A stretch of DNA of 64,000 nucleotides. Origin: Pyrenochaeta sp. MPI-SDFR-AT-0127. Lineage: Eukaryota > Ascomycota > Dothideomycetes > Pleosporales > Cucurbitariaceae. Shown here one piece after another: positions 13,001 through 24,227 of this stretch (position 1 is the stretch's first letter; each line of letters starts with the position of its first letter). Below the pieces are notes generated by a model. The model was not told the origin of the DNA, did no database searches, and was given only the letters and a program-made list of their open reading frames with translations. The stretch spans positions 124,001-188,000 of the forward strand of contig JAGTJM010000010.1 in assembly GCA_020747015.1 (NCBI GenBank). Reading direction: 5' to 3'. Made by a program: the position numbers and the translations under genes.

Positions 13001-16000
13001 CAGGCAACAATCACGTGCTCGCTAGGCAGCAGCCGCTAATTTTGCCTATATAAGCTGTCTCTCCCTCCCCAACACTCAACTTCTCTTCTTCATCTAAGTG
13101 AGTCAATTTCGAACCCCACTGATTTGTCAATTGCTGACAGATCGTAGGTGCTCGGGCTTTACGCTTACCAGTGAAGATTCGTCTGAGGTAGCGTTTTTGC
13201 TAGTTGAAAACTACAACTATGACCGCTCCAGTTGGTCTTCGGATCGACTGGGAATTTTTGCCACCCATCTGTATGCTCTACGCTGCTTTTCGTTGATTCT
13301 TTGCGGCTGGCCCGCAAGATTGAAGAAGGGAGCGAGTGCAGTCTAGTTTGACGACACCCAGCACCACTTGCTCCACATCTTGGGCACTCCACGCTTGCCA
13401 GGCTGTCTCTGCGCTCCTATGCCACAGACGAGAGGTGGTGGTGGTGGTGTTGCATTGTGTTGTGGGCACTAACGCGCTAACGACGGTTCCTGCGCCCACA
13501 TGGATGCCGTAGCAGGCTCGCGCCGGCTCCTCCCTTGCTCCTTGCGCACTGCGCCTTGTGGCCCCAGCCCTTCAAGTCCACGTATCTCGCTTGTTAAAAG
13601 TTTGTCGTTCCACGGCTCGCCGCCTGCTGTCGATCACTCGCACGACCATAAACACTGGTGTAAGAGAGCCGGCTGGGCTGTCGGGACACGTCCAAAACTC
13701 GCAACCGCAAACACAATCTTTGCAAGGACCTCCTGTCATGTCACAAGAATTGTGTCATGCTGCCCCACTGCGAAATGGATATTGAACACCAGGCCGTTGC
13801 TTCAGCCGTGTGAGCGGCTTACCCTCCCGTAAATCACCTGTATTTGGCGAACAGATCCTGATACTGATCGAGACACAACTCCCACCTCGGTTGAGCGATG
13901 TGTAACACACAAACTAGCCGTGTCTCTTCACTCTACTCGGGGCTAACCCCGACGAATGATCACTTGTGATTGATGAAGCCCGAACACCAACAAGAGCCAT
14001 CGCCCGCACTGAGGAGGTTGGTGGATCACGGGCAATCTGGGAGACAGTCAACTAAGAAGCCTGTCTTTGCATCGTGCATGGCCAGCGAGAAGCTCTCCAC
14101 ATGGATTCGGCGGCAGCCACCTGCATTTCCGCGATATCATTGCACACATAGATCGATTCTCCACAATGGGACTGGAGAAGTGGGGTATATCCGTTTTCTC
14201 GCTCACAAATGATCTCCGGCTAGGAGTATGCGTATTGCAAATGCCAGCTCTCGGTATCGGAACGTTGTGGCCGACCCTCCAAGCTCACATGCTCAAAGTC
14301 TGGCCTCTAGCTGTATCCCTGTAAAGCTCGAAGCGACATGCTCCCGAGCACTAGCAACGCACACTGCCGCAACAACGTTGATACCTTCAATCGAATGCCG
14401 TATCAAGCTGAGGCAAGCGTTTGGCAAACAGCGGGACCGATGTTAAGGCACAAATGCATTACATCGCCACATACCCAATAATATGTCGAGTCATTACGCA
14501 CACTGCGCGTACTCTTTATGCGTAACGACAGTCAGAGTGCCATACCCCGCGGAAATTCAGCCAGCCTGCCCGTTCTTCCAGTCGAACGATGTCGTGAAAG
14601 AAGGGCTGCGCCTGGCGAATCTGAAGTTTACTAGAAGGAGTGAGTCTGTGCATATTATGTCTACCTGTATGCGAAGATTTCCAGCTCTACCAGATTCAAG
14701 AAGTGATCGCCTGATTGTACAACAGAAGGCGAGTTCCAGACGCATTCGACATATTCCCCGGTCGTTCACGAAACATTAACGCCAATCGTATAGGTTGAAC
14801 AGCGATCTCGCCTCTTGCCAAATATCATTGGCAGTTTCTTATTGGCTTTCAATACTTTGGCGGTTTCGCTGCGACTTTAGCACCCCTTGCTAGTAGCAGA
14901 AGACTCACAAACAACATCAGTCAAGCCATGGCATAGGGAGTGTGCGACTTGAATACTTGGCTCGAATCTAGATTCATCAGGCACCCCTTAATTACGAAAG
15001 CCAGTCTCGCCCAGTGCATCCAGGAGTCTCCAGAGCTGTTGGCCAACCTCACCTCTCTGTGTTCGCTTGGCAATGCTACAGTGATGCTGTAAGACCATGA
15101 ATGAACTTGAATGATCTAGGAACATTGCGTCATGACATATTGCAGCTCAGGGTGCTCGATGCCCTTCGAACATCACACAATCCGGCTTACGGAGCCTCAA
15201 AAAAAAACCACTTAAACGCATCATGTCACAATAATGAAATACTTGAAACTTAGTTGGGCATCTGCATGTGACCCTATGCATCACTTGTTCGATTGGCCAC
15301 TTTCCAGTTCGTCACCGATCTGGTGGTAGTCTTGAGGCTAACCTTTGCTTCGGCGCCCTGGGAAACTGCCCGCCATTCCGACATGGTACGTTTTCCAGCT
15401 ATTCTGCGAATATGCTTCGAAGTAAGCATCCGAAGGCAGCGCACGACTTAGAGAGAATGTGTGGTAGAGTCGTCCACAAAAAGGACCAAGCAAATAAGGC
15501 TAGCGCGCAACTCATAGCTTCCTAATTGACGATAGATTCGTTGGGTGTCCACGTGACAAATCCCTCCAAACACGAGATGATACTGCATTTGAAATATGCG
15601 TAAGTCATCACCACATGGCTCACTGAAGGTCACGTCGTGTCAGAGAATGCGACGAAGGCTGTCAGGGATGTTAGCGTCCAAGTTGGTTGCTCATTTGGAC
15701 TGATCTTTGGGGCACACGGGAACTGCAAATGAACAATCCTGTGCGGTAAAGTAACGGTTTTGGGTGTGCGCCACCCTAGTTGCAAATAAAGTTCAATAGC
15801 CATTGTTCCTGACAAGCGGGTGTCTTGAACATGGACGGAGGTTGAAGGATGTATGCTATCTGGCAGGTATGTCGAGGCCTGTTATGAGGAGCATGGACTT
15901 GCTCTTGATCTGTGTTATGGCCTATATTGTCGTCGCGCTGCCTCTGCTGGGTGCTGAGGAGTTTGGCCAAACGATATTCTATGGAGAAAAATCGATAACC

Positions 16001-16989
16001 TTAGGATAGTTTCAGAGCCGTAAGAGATGTTTGGAGCCCGCATTTCAACCCTGGGTAAGCTTCGGCGCACGTCCCATCTCGGTTAGATCTGCATCAGGCT
16101 GCTCCCACCTTGCGCCATCCCGTCCCAAACTCCTGCACTAGATGTGAACATGACATGCAGGCACGCGCTTTTAACACGCTCAACGCTGCGACTCCCTGCA
16201 GAATGCGTCAGTGAACTGGCACGAATCCTTAACTGATCTTCACGCGGCAGAAACCGTTATTGGCGACCGCTTCACTACGCTTGCAACACCTTTTCAAGCT
16301 CACCCCCCGACCAACGGTGAAAACAGTACTAGGACTGTGACCTGCAACACCAGCAACCCCTCAGCTAAGCTCAGGCCTGAAGGCTGGCCTTATAAGGCCC
16401 GTGCTTGCTGTATGGTGGCGGCCACGAGTCTTGCCCTAGGGCTATAGTTGTGACATTATACCCCTCGTACACGGCTATTCTTGCAACTCACTACCACTTT
16501 TAGCTCCTTTCTAACGACGCCGAGGCAGGTTCATAGGCCGGCCGCCCATCTGGCCTGTATCCTGCGACTCTCGTCACGCACACGATGAGTCCCTGCAGGA
16601 ACGCGTGCCTGGAACGTGCAGGCCGCCAACATCCTGGAGGACTCCGCGCTTCCAAATCTGGACTGAACGTCTGGAACTTGCGTCTCACCCCAGGCCAATT
16701 TGTCCATCTGTAGCTTCGCCAATGATTATGGCCTTAGCCTTATGATCCGCGCCTGGAAAGCCAGACCTCCCGTTGCCGTGCATTCTACCATCCCCAGAGC
16801 CTAATCCTAGCTTTGTCGTATACCTAGGTTGCACTGCACCTTCTTCTCCCACCAGTACCCCTTCAGTCTCAACCATTTTGATTTTGAATTGCTCTCATAT
16901 GGAGTTGTGAATGATGAGAGGTTGGGCGGGCTCTTTCCTCTTGCATATGTTTGAGTAGTCGATTGTCTTTCTCGATTGTAGCGACCAGT
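10021..16989. other. gene-poor stretch of about 7 kb
   Basis: Many short open frames but none with recognisable protein text, good splice context or a family match. Nothing resembling a transposase, tRNA or secreted protein could be supported. The only structured element is a promoter-like block near 13,047. A GGT-rich run lies near 13,436. The interval may hold decayed repeats or regulatory DNA of the flanking genes. Confidence 0.5.
13047..13147 (+). promoter_or_regulatory. promoter-like block with leader intron, no gene behind it
   Basis: TATATAAG at 13,047-13,054 is followed by a CT-rich tract with CACTCAACTTCTC, then a GTGAGT donor at 13,098, a TTGCTGAC branch-like element and an AG acceptor near 13,140-13,147. 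This is the usual design of a strongly expressed fungal gene with an intron in its 5' leader. The first ATG behind it (near 13,219) opens only a frame of about 25 codons. It may drive a non-coding RNA, or be the severed 5' end of a lost gene. Confidence 0.35.
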
Positions 16990-18706
16990 ATGGATGGTCA
17001 CATTGCTTCATCCGCTGGAGTTCGGGTGAACACCATAGCTCTCACATTCACGCTCGTTGCTGGAATGATCGTCTTCCTCCGTATTTTTACACGACTTGTT
17101 CTGACGAGAAGCGCTGGCTTCGAAGGTACGTAACCATATCCGAACTATATGTCAATGTACTGACCTCAAACCTAGATGCATGTATCCTTCTCGCCATGGT
17201 AGGACAACCATATCCGTGTTCATTCTCGCTCGTACTCATAAGTAAAAGGCATTGTCCATTGCTCTGGCAGTCATGACTTCGGAGCAAGTATTGCACGGCT
17301 TGGGAAAGCACAGCTCGCGGCTTACAGCAAAAGAACTTGACATTCTATTGAAGGTGAGTGCCACTTCTAGCAATGAACAAGTGTTTCCCCCGGGAGAGTA
17401 GCTCATGGCTGCCAAAATTGGTGGAGCATGATTACTCTTACCTTTCTTTGCATCTTCCGCGTGAAGCAACCCACAAGCTCCGAGAATAGCTTAGTTGCCC
17501 AACCAACTGTGTACAGTTTATCAATCATTTCGTCCTAATGAAATCTTTGGACACTCAATTGACTATAGTTATAGGCCTTCTGGGCGAATCTTTGGATCTA
17601 TAGTCTCGTACTCACCGTCACCAAAGTATCGATCCTCATCCAATACCTCCGGATTTTCCCTGTGCGCCGGTTCCGCAAGGCATGCTTCGGCGTACTCGGG
17701 GTAGTGGTCGCCTATGGGGCCTGGGCCATTTTTAGCAGCATCTTTATATGCAATCCGGTCGCTTTTTCCTGGGATAAATCGATTCCAGGTGGTCATTGCA
17801 TGAACCAACTGGTCGTGTGGTTCACAAACGCTGGGATGAATATTGCACAAGATGTCATAATTCTTTTGATGCCCATGCCGGTTATTCGAACCCTCCAGAT
17901 ACCTAAAGGGCAAAAGACAGGTCTTGTGACCATGTTTGCCTTGGGTACTAGGTACGTTACATTATGTTGAAGGGTTTCCAGAAGCTAAAGGCCATGACAG
18001 CGTAACACTGGTTTCTGTCGTTCGACTTCACTCCCTAGACAACATCTCAAACTCGAACGACATCTCGTTCGACAACACCGCTCACGCAACGCTGTCAGCA
18101 GTGGAGGTCAATGTTGGGATTGTATGTGCCTGCTTGCCAGCCATGCGACCACTTCTAGCCTTGATGATGCCTAAGTACTTCTCAGCAACCACCCAATACA
18201 CCAATGTTCCGAATCCGGATGTTGAGCAACTGAAGTACCTAAAAACACCTCTGAACAGTACGAGGACCAATACGGCTCGCACCAATACTCCGCGAGCTGT
18301 TACACCTGGTGCAACCGAAACTCATCAGATTCCAAAACCAACCCTCTCTCGTACTACTAGTGGCAAGTTCTCTGTCATTGTAAACAGCCGCCCACATACT
18401 CCCGGCTATAGTTCAACCAGCCACTCCCGATCTGGTAGTAATGTCTCGGTGGACAGTACAGCGATGAGATCAAAGCCTGCTCATTTTCAAGGGCGAATCA
18501 ACCCTCTGAGGCTTTCGCCAGTCACCCCGTCCCTTCCCCCTATACCTGTTCGGCTCTCTACGATATCCCCCTTGGCACCAGGCTCTCATACTCGACGACC
18601 CAGTGATGTCAGTGCGAGTACTCCTTCATCGTCGTTACCCCCACGGACACCAGGCTCTGCGAAGCCCTTGCCTATCACACCATTCCCCGTCAGTGCCGGC
18701 GGCTGA
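16990..18706 (+). CDS. rhodopsin-domain (PTH11/SAT4-like) integral membrane protein
   Basis: Five exons join in phase: 16990-17125, 17176-17198, 17249-17353, 17575-17951 and 18001-18706, giving 448 residues. The start MDGHIASS is followed at once by the first membrane span. The family's text is visible in order: LRIFTRLVL, an FWANLWIYSL segment opening exon 4, TKVSILIQYLRIFP, a C-N-P-V motif with WD, a span with QDVIILLMPMPVI, then VVRLHSL and a last span ending at PALMMPKY-like text. The remaining 170 or so residues are a Ser/Thr/Pro-rich cytoplasmic tail. Such seven-span proteins (PF20684, fungal rhodopsin domain) sit in the plasma membrane; some resemble the PTH11 receptor of Magnaporthe, but most have unknown ligands. 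The CFEM domain of true PTH11 is absent. The 221-bp third intron is long and could hide a small exon. Confidence 0.85.
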
Positions 18707-19541
18707 TACTTCATGCATTTCACGATTAGAGAGCCGAAACACTGACAGTTGTCTGTGCCATTGTTGTTCCTTTTCGTCAAAGACATACGTAAATTGCACA
18801 GTAGATCGAAAGCTCTACGTTATGCACCCAGCAGACCATCTTCACTCTCATACGCCCACGATGTTGGCCAGGTTTTGGCTGGCTGAAAGCGCCGCACAGG
18901 GTAGGCTACACTAGCCAAGGGAGAGGGAAGGGAGGCAGACTGCACCTCCAAGATCATCATTTCCGACACTTCCCCGAGAATTTATTTCCCGTCGATCTCT
19001 GCCACGAGCGCAAATACAAAGTTGTGAACTACCACTTCATACCCCACTCTCAGCTCCCTTTCGGCAGTCACGTTCAATACATACAGTAATAATAATGAGT
19101 TTTCTTTCCTTGGGATAAGGCAATTGACGTTCCACGAAACGCGTTGCAAATCGTTCTGCATTACAATATCGAGCAGACCCACATCTGGGCAATCGTTGTT
19201 GTCAATGCATGGTTTTCAGTCGAGAATTGGATGGAAAAGGGGATAACGTTCCGTAAATTAATAAAACGAGTCATGACTTGTGTAATAGATGCACCGTGTG
19301 ATAGCATCACATGCGCACCTATTCTCTTCCATACCATATACCTGTTGAGGCGCGTACCAATCATAACAGTAACGAGCGTTGAAGGCGTCGCGGAGGGCGT
19401 ATGCGCAAATTCAAGACATGTTATGTATGGAAATGTTCACGATATGCGAATCTAGTGATTACACCACATGAAGCCTTAGCCCAACAAAGTGCACAATGTA
19501 CCCCAAACGCCATATGCAACCGCTAGAAGCGTAACGTACAC
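18707..19541. other. convergent intergenic region
   Basis: This stretch holds the 3' flanks of the rhodopsin-domain gene and of VTI1, which converge here. Short open frames carry no recognisable text, and no RNA gene is seen. Confidence 0.6.
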
Positions 19542-20402
19542 TCATCTGAACTTGCTGTAAATGACAGCAATGATGAGCAAGACCAATACAGTGATGATGG
19601 CAATAGTAATAATGCGGTTTGTAGCCATCCTAGAGCGCAGCGTGTCAGCAAAAGATCTGTGGATCCTCAAAAGGGCGACCATCTAGATCCTGCATCAACA
19701 GGAGTAGTGGTAGGAAACAAATGTGTACGCACCGTCTCGCCATGCCCCTCAATGTCTTGATGCTCCGGTCCGTATAACTCTCGCTCTCCAGTAAGCGCTC
19801 CCTCGTATTCGTAATCTGCTCGCGCTGCTGGTGTAAATCGCTTAGGGTACCTGCGCCAATCTGCTCCGTCTCCAAGGCAATTCGCTGCGACTCCCTCAAA
19901 CGACCTGACGACCTATTGAGGCGGTCGGTGCCAGACAGTAGTTGCTGGCGCTGCTCGAGTTGGGCATCTGCGCTGTCTGGGTTGTCCGTATAGCGGCCGC
20001 CAAAGAGCTTGCTGCGGTCGTTGGTGTACGTCTCGAGCTTGCGTTTGGTCGTGTCGAGGTCTTGCTCAAAGTTGCGAAAGCGCGCGTTGTACTTTGATTT
20101 CAAGGTTGCGGGGATGTTGGACTTTTCGAGGCGCATCTGTCCAATCTGCCATATGACAACATTAGCAGCAGCCATTTACTGCCGTCGGGGCAACTGCAGT
20201 GCGCGGTCAGGCTCCCACTCACCAGCTCCTCGGCCTCCTCCAGCGCTCTTTCTGCTCGGCTGATCGCTGCTTTTCGCGGCTCGCCCGTTGTCTCTTTAAT
20301 CTGCTCTATCTGCTGGTTCATGTCCGCTTGCACCAGCTTCAGCTCGGCCTCGTAGCCGCTGAAGCGTTCGGTACCCGCCTCCGCATCCATCAGGTTCGAC
20401 AT
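19542..20402 (-). CDS. VTI1: Vti1, Qb-SNARE of Golgi/endosome/vacuole transport
   Basis: Three exons in phase (20402-20223, 20145-19733, 19629-19542) give 226 residues, close to the 217 of yeast Vti1. An N-terminal helical bundle (residues about 1-110, with FSGYEAEL and ATLKSKYNARFRNFEQDL) is followed by the Qb-SNARE motif (about 130-195, with QREQITNTRERL and TDRSIKTLRGM). A C-terminal membrane anchor follows, rich in Ile/Val/Leu and ending YSKFR. The third exon begins inside the codon before MATNR, so the anchor is encoded separately. Vti1 pairs with several syntaxins in transport from the trans-Golgi to late endosome and vacuole, and within the Golgi; it is normally a single-copy essential gene. 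Donors are GTGAGT and GTGCGT. Nothing is unusual in the sequence. Confidence 0.95.
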
Positions 20403-21080
20403 GGTTGTTGCGCGGTGGTGATATGAACTATGGTGGTCGCCCGAAGTGGTTATCTTTGCGATACAGGGTATGAGTTTCCCAAATCCGCGAGCGCTGAAGT
20501 CGATGTCGTCGAGGACTTTGTGTTGAGTCTGACGTTCACCTCATGGCACGGAGCATTACGCAGGTGCCAAGGACAACCCTGCCGTGTCACGTGCGTCCTA
20601 TCCTCAAGGCCGCCATCAGTCGACCGTGTCACGGCTGCGATTGTGCATGGCGAACATGGCGAGTCACTCCCGGCACCTATCAGCGTTTCGGCCCGGCTAG
20701 GCTCTGCCATGGTATCTGCAGGTTTCCCTCTCGAACGTGCCTCGCTAGCAGGATCCGGGAAGCCAGGACCCGGGAGGCCATGAGCCTGCCAGGACCTGCA
20801 GCGGCTTTTCAGAACTCTATTGTTCATACCTTACGATGCGTGCTTCGTGGTTTCAAGGCAACGGATTCGGTTGTACTGAACAATCTGGCACTAGTCAAGT
20901 ATTTGCTGAAACGAGACTCGCTTCAAAAGTCGATGACTTCATGACTACCGATTTCTAGTTCGAACGCTGAGCATTGTTCTGCCTCTCTAGCTTGTGGAAC
21001 ACGCTCCCTTGCGTGGCTGCATTTAGTTGTTTGTAGAGTCGCCACTCATTCTTTATGTATCTCGGCAATATCTAGCAACC
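20403..21080. other. divergent promoter region
   Basis: This 678-bp region separates the divergently transcribed VTI1 and the FAD-dependent oxidoreductase gene. It is rather GC-rich, and open frames on both strands are shadows without family text. No distinct regulatory motif was identified. Confidence 0.6.
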
Positions 21081-22678
21081 ATGGAAAGGAAGCGCATTGC
21101 CATTGTCGGCAGTGGCATATCCGGCCTCAGCGCACTGTGGGCGCTCCGCAATACTTCACACCAAATCCATATTTTCGAGAAAGAAGATCGGCTGGGAGGC
21201 CACACGAACACAGTAACATGGACACACAATGGCCGCGAGACACCTGTCGATACAGGCTTCATTGTCCTAAACACGGCTACATATCGTTCGCACTCCACTT
21301 TCTGCTGTGAGAAGCGGAGCATATCACTGACTACAATGCAGCAAACTTTATCGCATTCCTTGATGCCCTTCGCGTCAAGACAGTAGCATCAGAAATGACC
21401 TTTGGTATTTCCCGCGACGCAGGTGCCTTCGAATGGTCAGGTACATCCGCTCAGGCGCTTTTCGCTCAGCCTGAGAACGCCCTGAAGCCCTCGTTTTGGC
21501 GCATGATTTTTGATATTGTCCGCTTCAATCAATTCGCTCTGGACTTGCTGTCGGCTGCCCCGGGCTCCTCCGCCGCCAGTGACGCAGCCGAAATGAGCAT
21601 TGGTGAGTATCTGCGAAGAGAAGGCTATTCGGCGGCATTTCGGGACGATTATCTGATCCCAATGACCGCTTGCGTGTGGAGTACAGGGGCGGATAAGTGT
21701 GCGCTGGAGTTTCCTGCACTGACTCTTGTGAGATTCATGTGGAATCATCATCTCCTGTCTACGATATCGGAAAGGCCACCCTGGCTGACAGTCCAAGGAG
21801 GTGCGAAGAGGTATATTGATGCTGTGATGAAGGAGTGCATCAATGCCAACACGCATCTTGGAACACCTGTTGAGGCAGTTACGAAGAGGAATGGGCAAGT
21901 GGAGCTGACGCTGGGTGGCAAAGCAGCTGGTAAGACAGAAGTATTTGATGAGGTCGTCCTCGCATGCCATGGTGATCAAGCACGTTGGCTTCTTGGAGAT
22001 ACCCTCACGGCAGAGGAGAAGGAAATCCTAGGCGCATTTGAAACAACACCAAATATGGCGTACTTGCACTCGGATACATCTCTCATGCCTAAGCGACGTA
22101 CAGCCTGGTCTGCCTGGAACTATCTCACAACATCGTCATTCTCCAATGGCCAATCCAGTGCCCTTCAAGCTGTCTCACTGACATACAACATGAACATCCT
22201 CCAACACATCTCTACAACCACCTTCTCCGACGTTCTTGTCACTTTGAACCCAGAAAACCCACCTTCGCCATCACTGACACAGGCTACGTACAAGTACAGG
22301 CACCCGCTCTTCAATTCAGCCATGATAGCCGCACAAGACAAGTTAGAGAGCATTCAAGGTGAAGGGGGGATTTGGTATGCAGGTGCATGGACAGGGTATG
22401 GATTTCACGAAGATGGATGCAAGAGTGGCGTTGAAGTTGCAGAAAGGCTTGGGGGCAGTGTTCCATGGGATGTGGTGCATACAAAATTCTTAAGGGGTTT
22501 GAGGCCAGAGTTGACGTGGAAAAACTTTGTTGCTCGAGTGGTGATCCAGATAATACAGGTTTGCATATCGGTTCTAGAAACGATCATGGGGGGTGTCATG
22601 AGGCAACGCGTGGTAGCGATGAGGAATGGTCTTGTGAATGGCCACGGACTGGCGATTGAGAAGACGAAGGAATCATGA
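21081..22678 (+). CDS. FAD-dependent amine-oxidoreductase-like protein (COG2907 type)
   Basis: Two exons (21081-21285 and 21342-22678) give 513 residues. The 56-bp intron ends CACTGAC...ATGCAG and restores the expected ATYPNF text. The N-terminus has the dinucleotide-binding motif GSGISG (residues 10-15) and, after the first beta-alpha-beta unit, EKEDRLGGHTNT and VDTGFIV, typical of flavin-containing amine oxidases and related predicted NAD/FAD-binding proteins. Later landmarks are MTFGISRD with FEWSG, IPMTACVWS, and a C-terminal GIWYAGAWTGYGFHEDG that closes the FAD site. The last 60 residues include a hydrophobic segment that may bind membrane. The substrate is not known for this family. 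In some organisms relatives lie beside cyclopropane-fatty-acid-synthase-type genes, but none is present here. Confidence 0.85.
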
Positions 22679-23063
22679 AGTTCATTAGAGAATAGAGCAT
22701 CAAACTTCCCATTGTTGACCCGTCCTACAGTCGCTAATACCACTACATTCGAAATTGAAAGCTGTGCATATTTGGACGCGTGGGGTGGGCAATTGTGTAT
22801 GTGGGGCCTTGCGAGAAAGGCGCATACCTTGCATGGCGCACAGGTATACTTACGCATGCGTGATGAACCTGCTGGCATGCACAGAAAAGTGAATCTTGTA
22901 AAATTTATCGGGGACGCAATGGCTACATGGGTGACGGTGGTTCATCTTTCTCATCGTAGACATCGGGCGACCTCAAATCTTTCACATATGGCACTTACTC
23001 TCCATGATGTTGGCCAGGAAGCGCAAGCAGCCCTAGATCGATCAATCAGCAGCTGGTCGCCAA
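22679..23063. other. convergent intergenic region
   Basis: This 385-bp stretch lies between the stops of two converging genes. Nothing recognisable is seen. Confidence 0.6.
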
Positions 23064-24227
23064 TTAAAAGTGAAGGTAGAATAATGACGCACACGTCTCA
23101 TCTCCAACATCCTCCTGCACCTTATTCTTGATTGAGCAAGCATTCATTTGCTCGATGCTCTGGGTTCGCATACTCTTGCATCCAACATAGCACTCCTCAT
23201 CCAAGATCTTTTGCAGCGAGTCGTCCTTCCAGCCAAACACATAGTCGCCGTGATTACCAAAGCCTGTCTTGTCACCGAACGAGTACACAAAAGGCTGACT
23301 GCCATCTGCAGGCCAAATGGATGGATCATTGAAGGGCGCCGTTTCGTAGATTACTTCGTACATGAGTTGAGCCATGCGCACGGGGTGAGAGGAAGGGCAA
23401 GGGCCCTGGGATTCGAATGTGCCGGTCGCGGTGTAGGCCTAGAAATTGTCAAGAAGCCATGTTCTAGTAAATGACAGAGGCAAAGAGTACCATGTGAGAC
23501 ATATGGTCTGGAGAGTCTAGATTCTTCCCATCCCAGCAACTGGATCAATCAGCTGGAGTATCTCCCAGTTTGGCTGGCCAAGACTCACGTTGGGAATCGC
23601 AGATTGACCATTATTCCAGCAGGGCATGGCTTTTTGGGGAAACTCTTCGTTTCTGGGTAGCGGGTTCCCATATCTTGAAGACAAGTATAGGTAAGCTGCG
23701 GATATCTGTCGGCCTCGGCCCTGGTGGCTGCGGTTGGAGCGCCGATCAGCATTCGAAATCCCTTTGATCGCGTAAGTTGCAGTACTGCCAATGCATGAAG
23801 GAGACAGTCAGACTGGTTGAAAAGCCTTAACTTTCGATTTCTGTTGGAAGTCGGCTAGTTGGTTCTGCATGTAGTATACCGTCATGCCTCCATTCTGACC
23901 CTCGAATCCGGAGTTGCCCTTTTGTTTGACCCGCTTGAATGTGCCATTTCTCGCGCGGAAGTAAAGAGATGCCGTCCAGTAGTTGGAGAAGTCATCCAGT
24001 GGCTGACAGGTTGTGCACGTAGATAGTTTGGCGGGGTCGTGTTTCTCTGGGCTCATGTCAGGAACGAAGGAGTTTCCGCCAATGATCTGATGCAGATGAG
24101 CAGAAGGTGCGTTTCCAGGTTCAACCAACGGGTCCAATCGGTCTACTACAAGCTGCGAGCATCCAAAACGTATAAGGGCGTGACTTGGGGTGGTGAGCCC
24201 CAGGGTGATGATTGATGTCCAACGCAT
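23064..24227 (-). CDS. secreted DUF1996 protein
   Basis: Four exons in phase (24227-23814, 23761-23589, 23539-23491, 23438-23064) encode 336 residues. A short signal peptide precedes RFGCSQLVV. The rest follows the DUF1996 pattern: a segment with DPLVEPG and HLHQIIGG (conserved His pair), TCTTC-like cysteines, KAFQP joined by splicing to GFRMLIG, then CPAGI, CWDGKNLDSPDHMSHM, GPCPSSHPVRM, a GDKTGFGNHGDYVFGW segment, and a C-terminal group of cysteines. DUF1996 proteins are secreted or wall-associated in fungi and some carry extra WSC domains; this one does not. Their biochemical role is undefined, though the conserved His/Asp residues suggest metal or ligand binding (inference). The first intron uses a weak GTCTGA donor. 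Confidence 0.88.

Noticed and set aside
20430..20944. overlapping frames on both strands between VTI1 and the FAD gene
   Set aside because: These are GC-rich shadows in a divergent promoter; neither strand gives family text.
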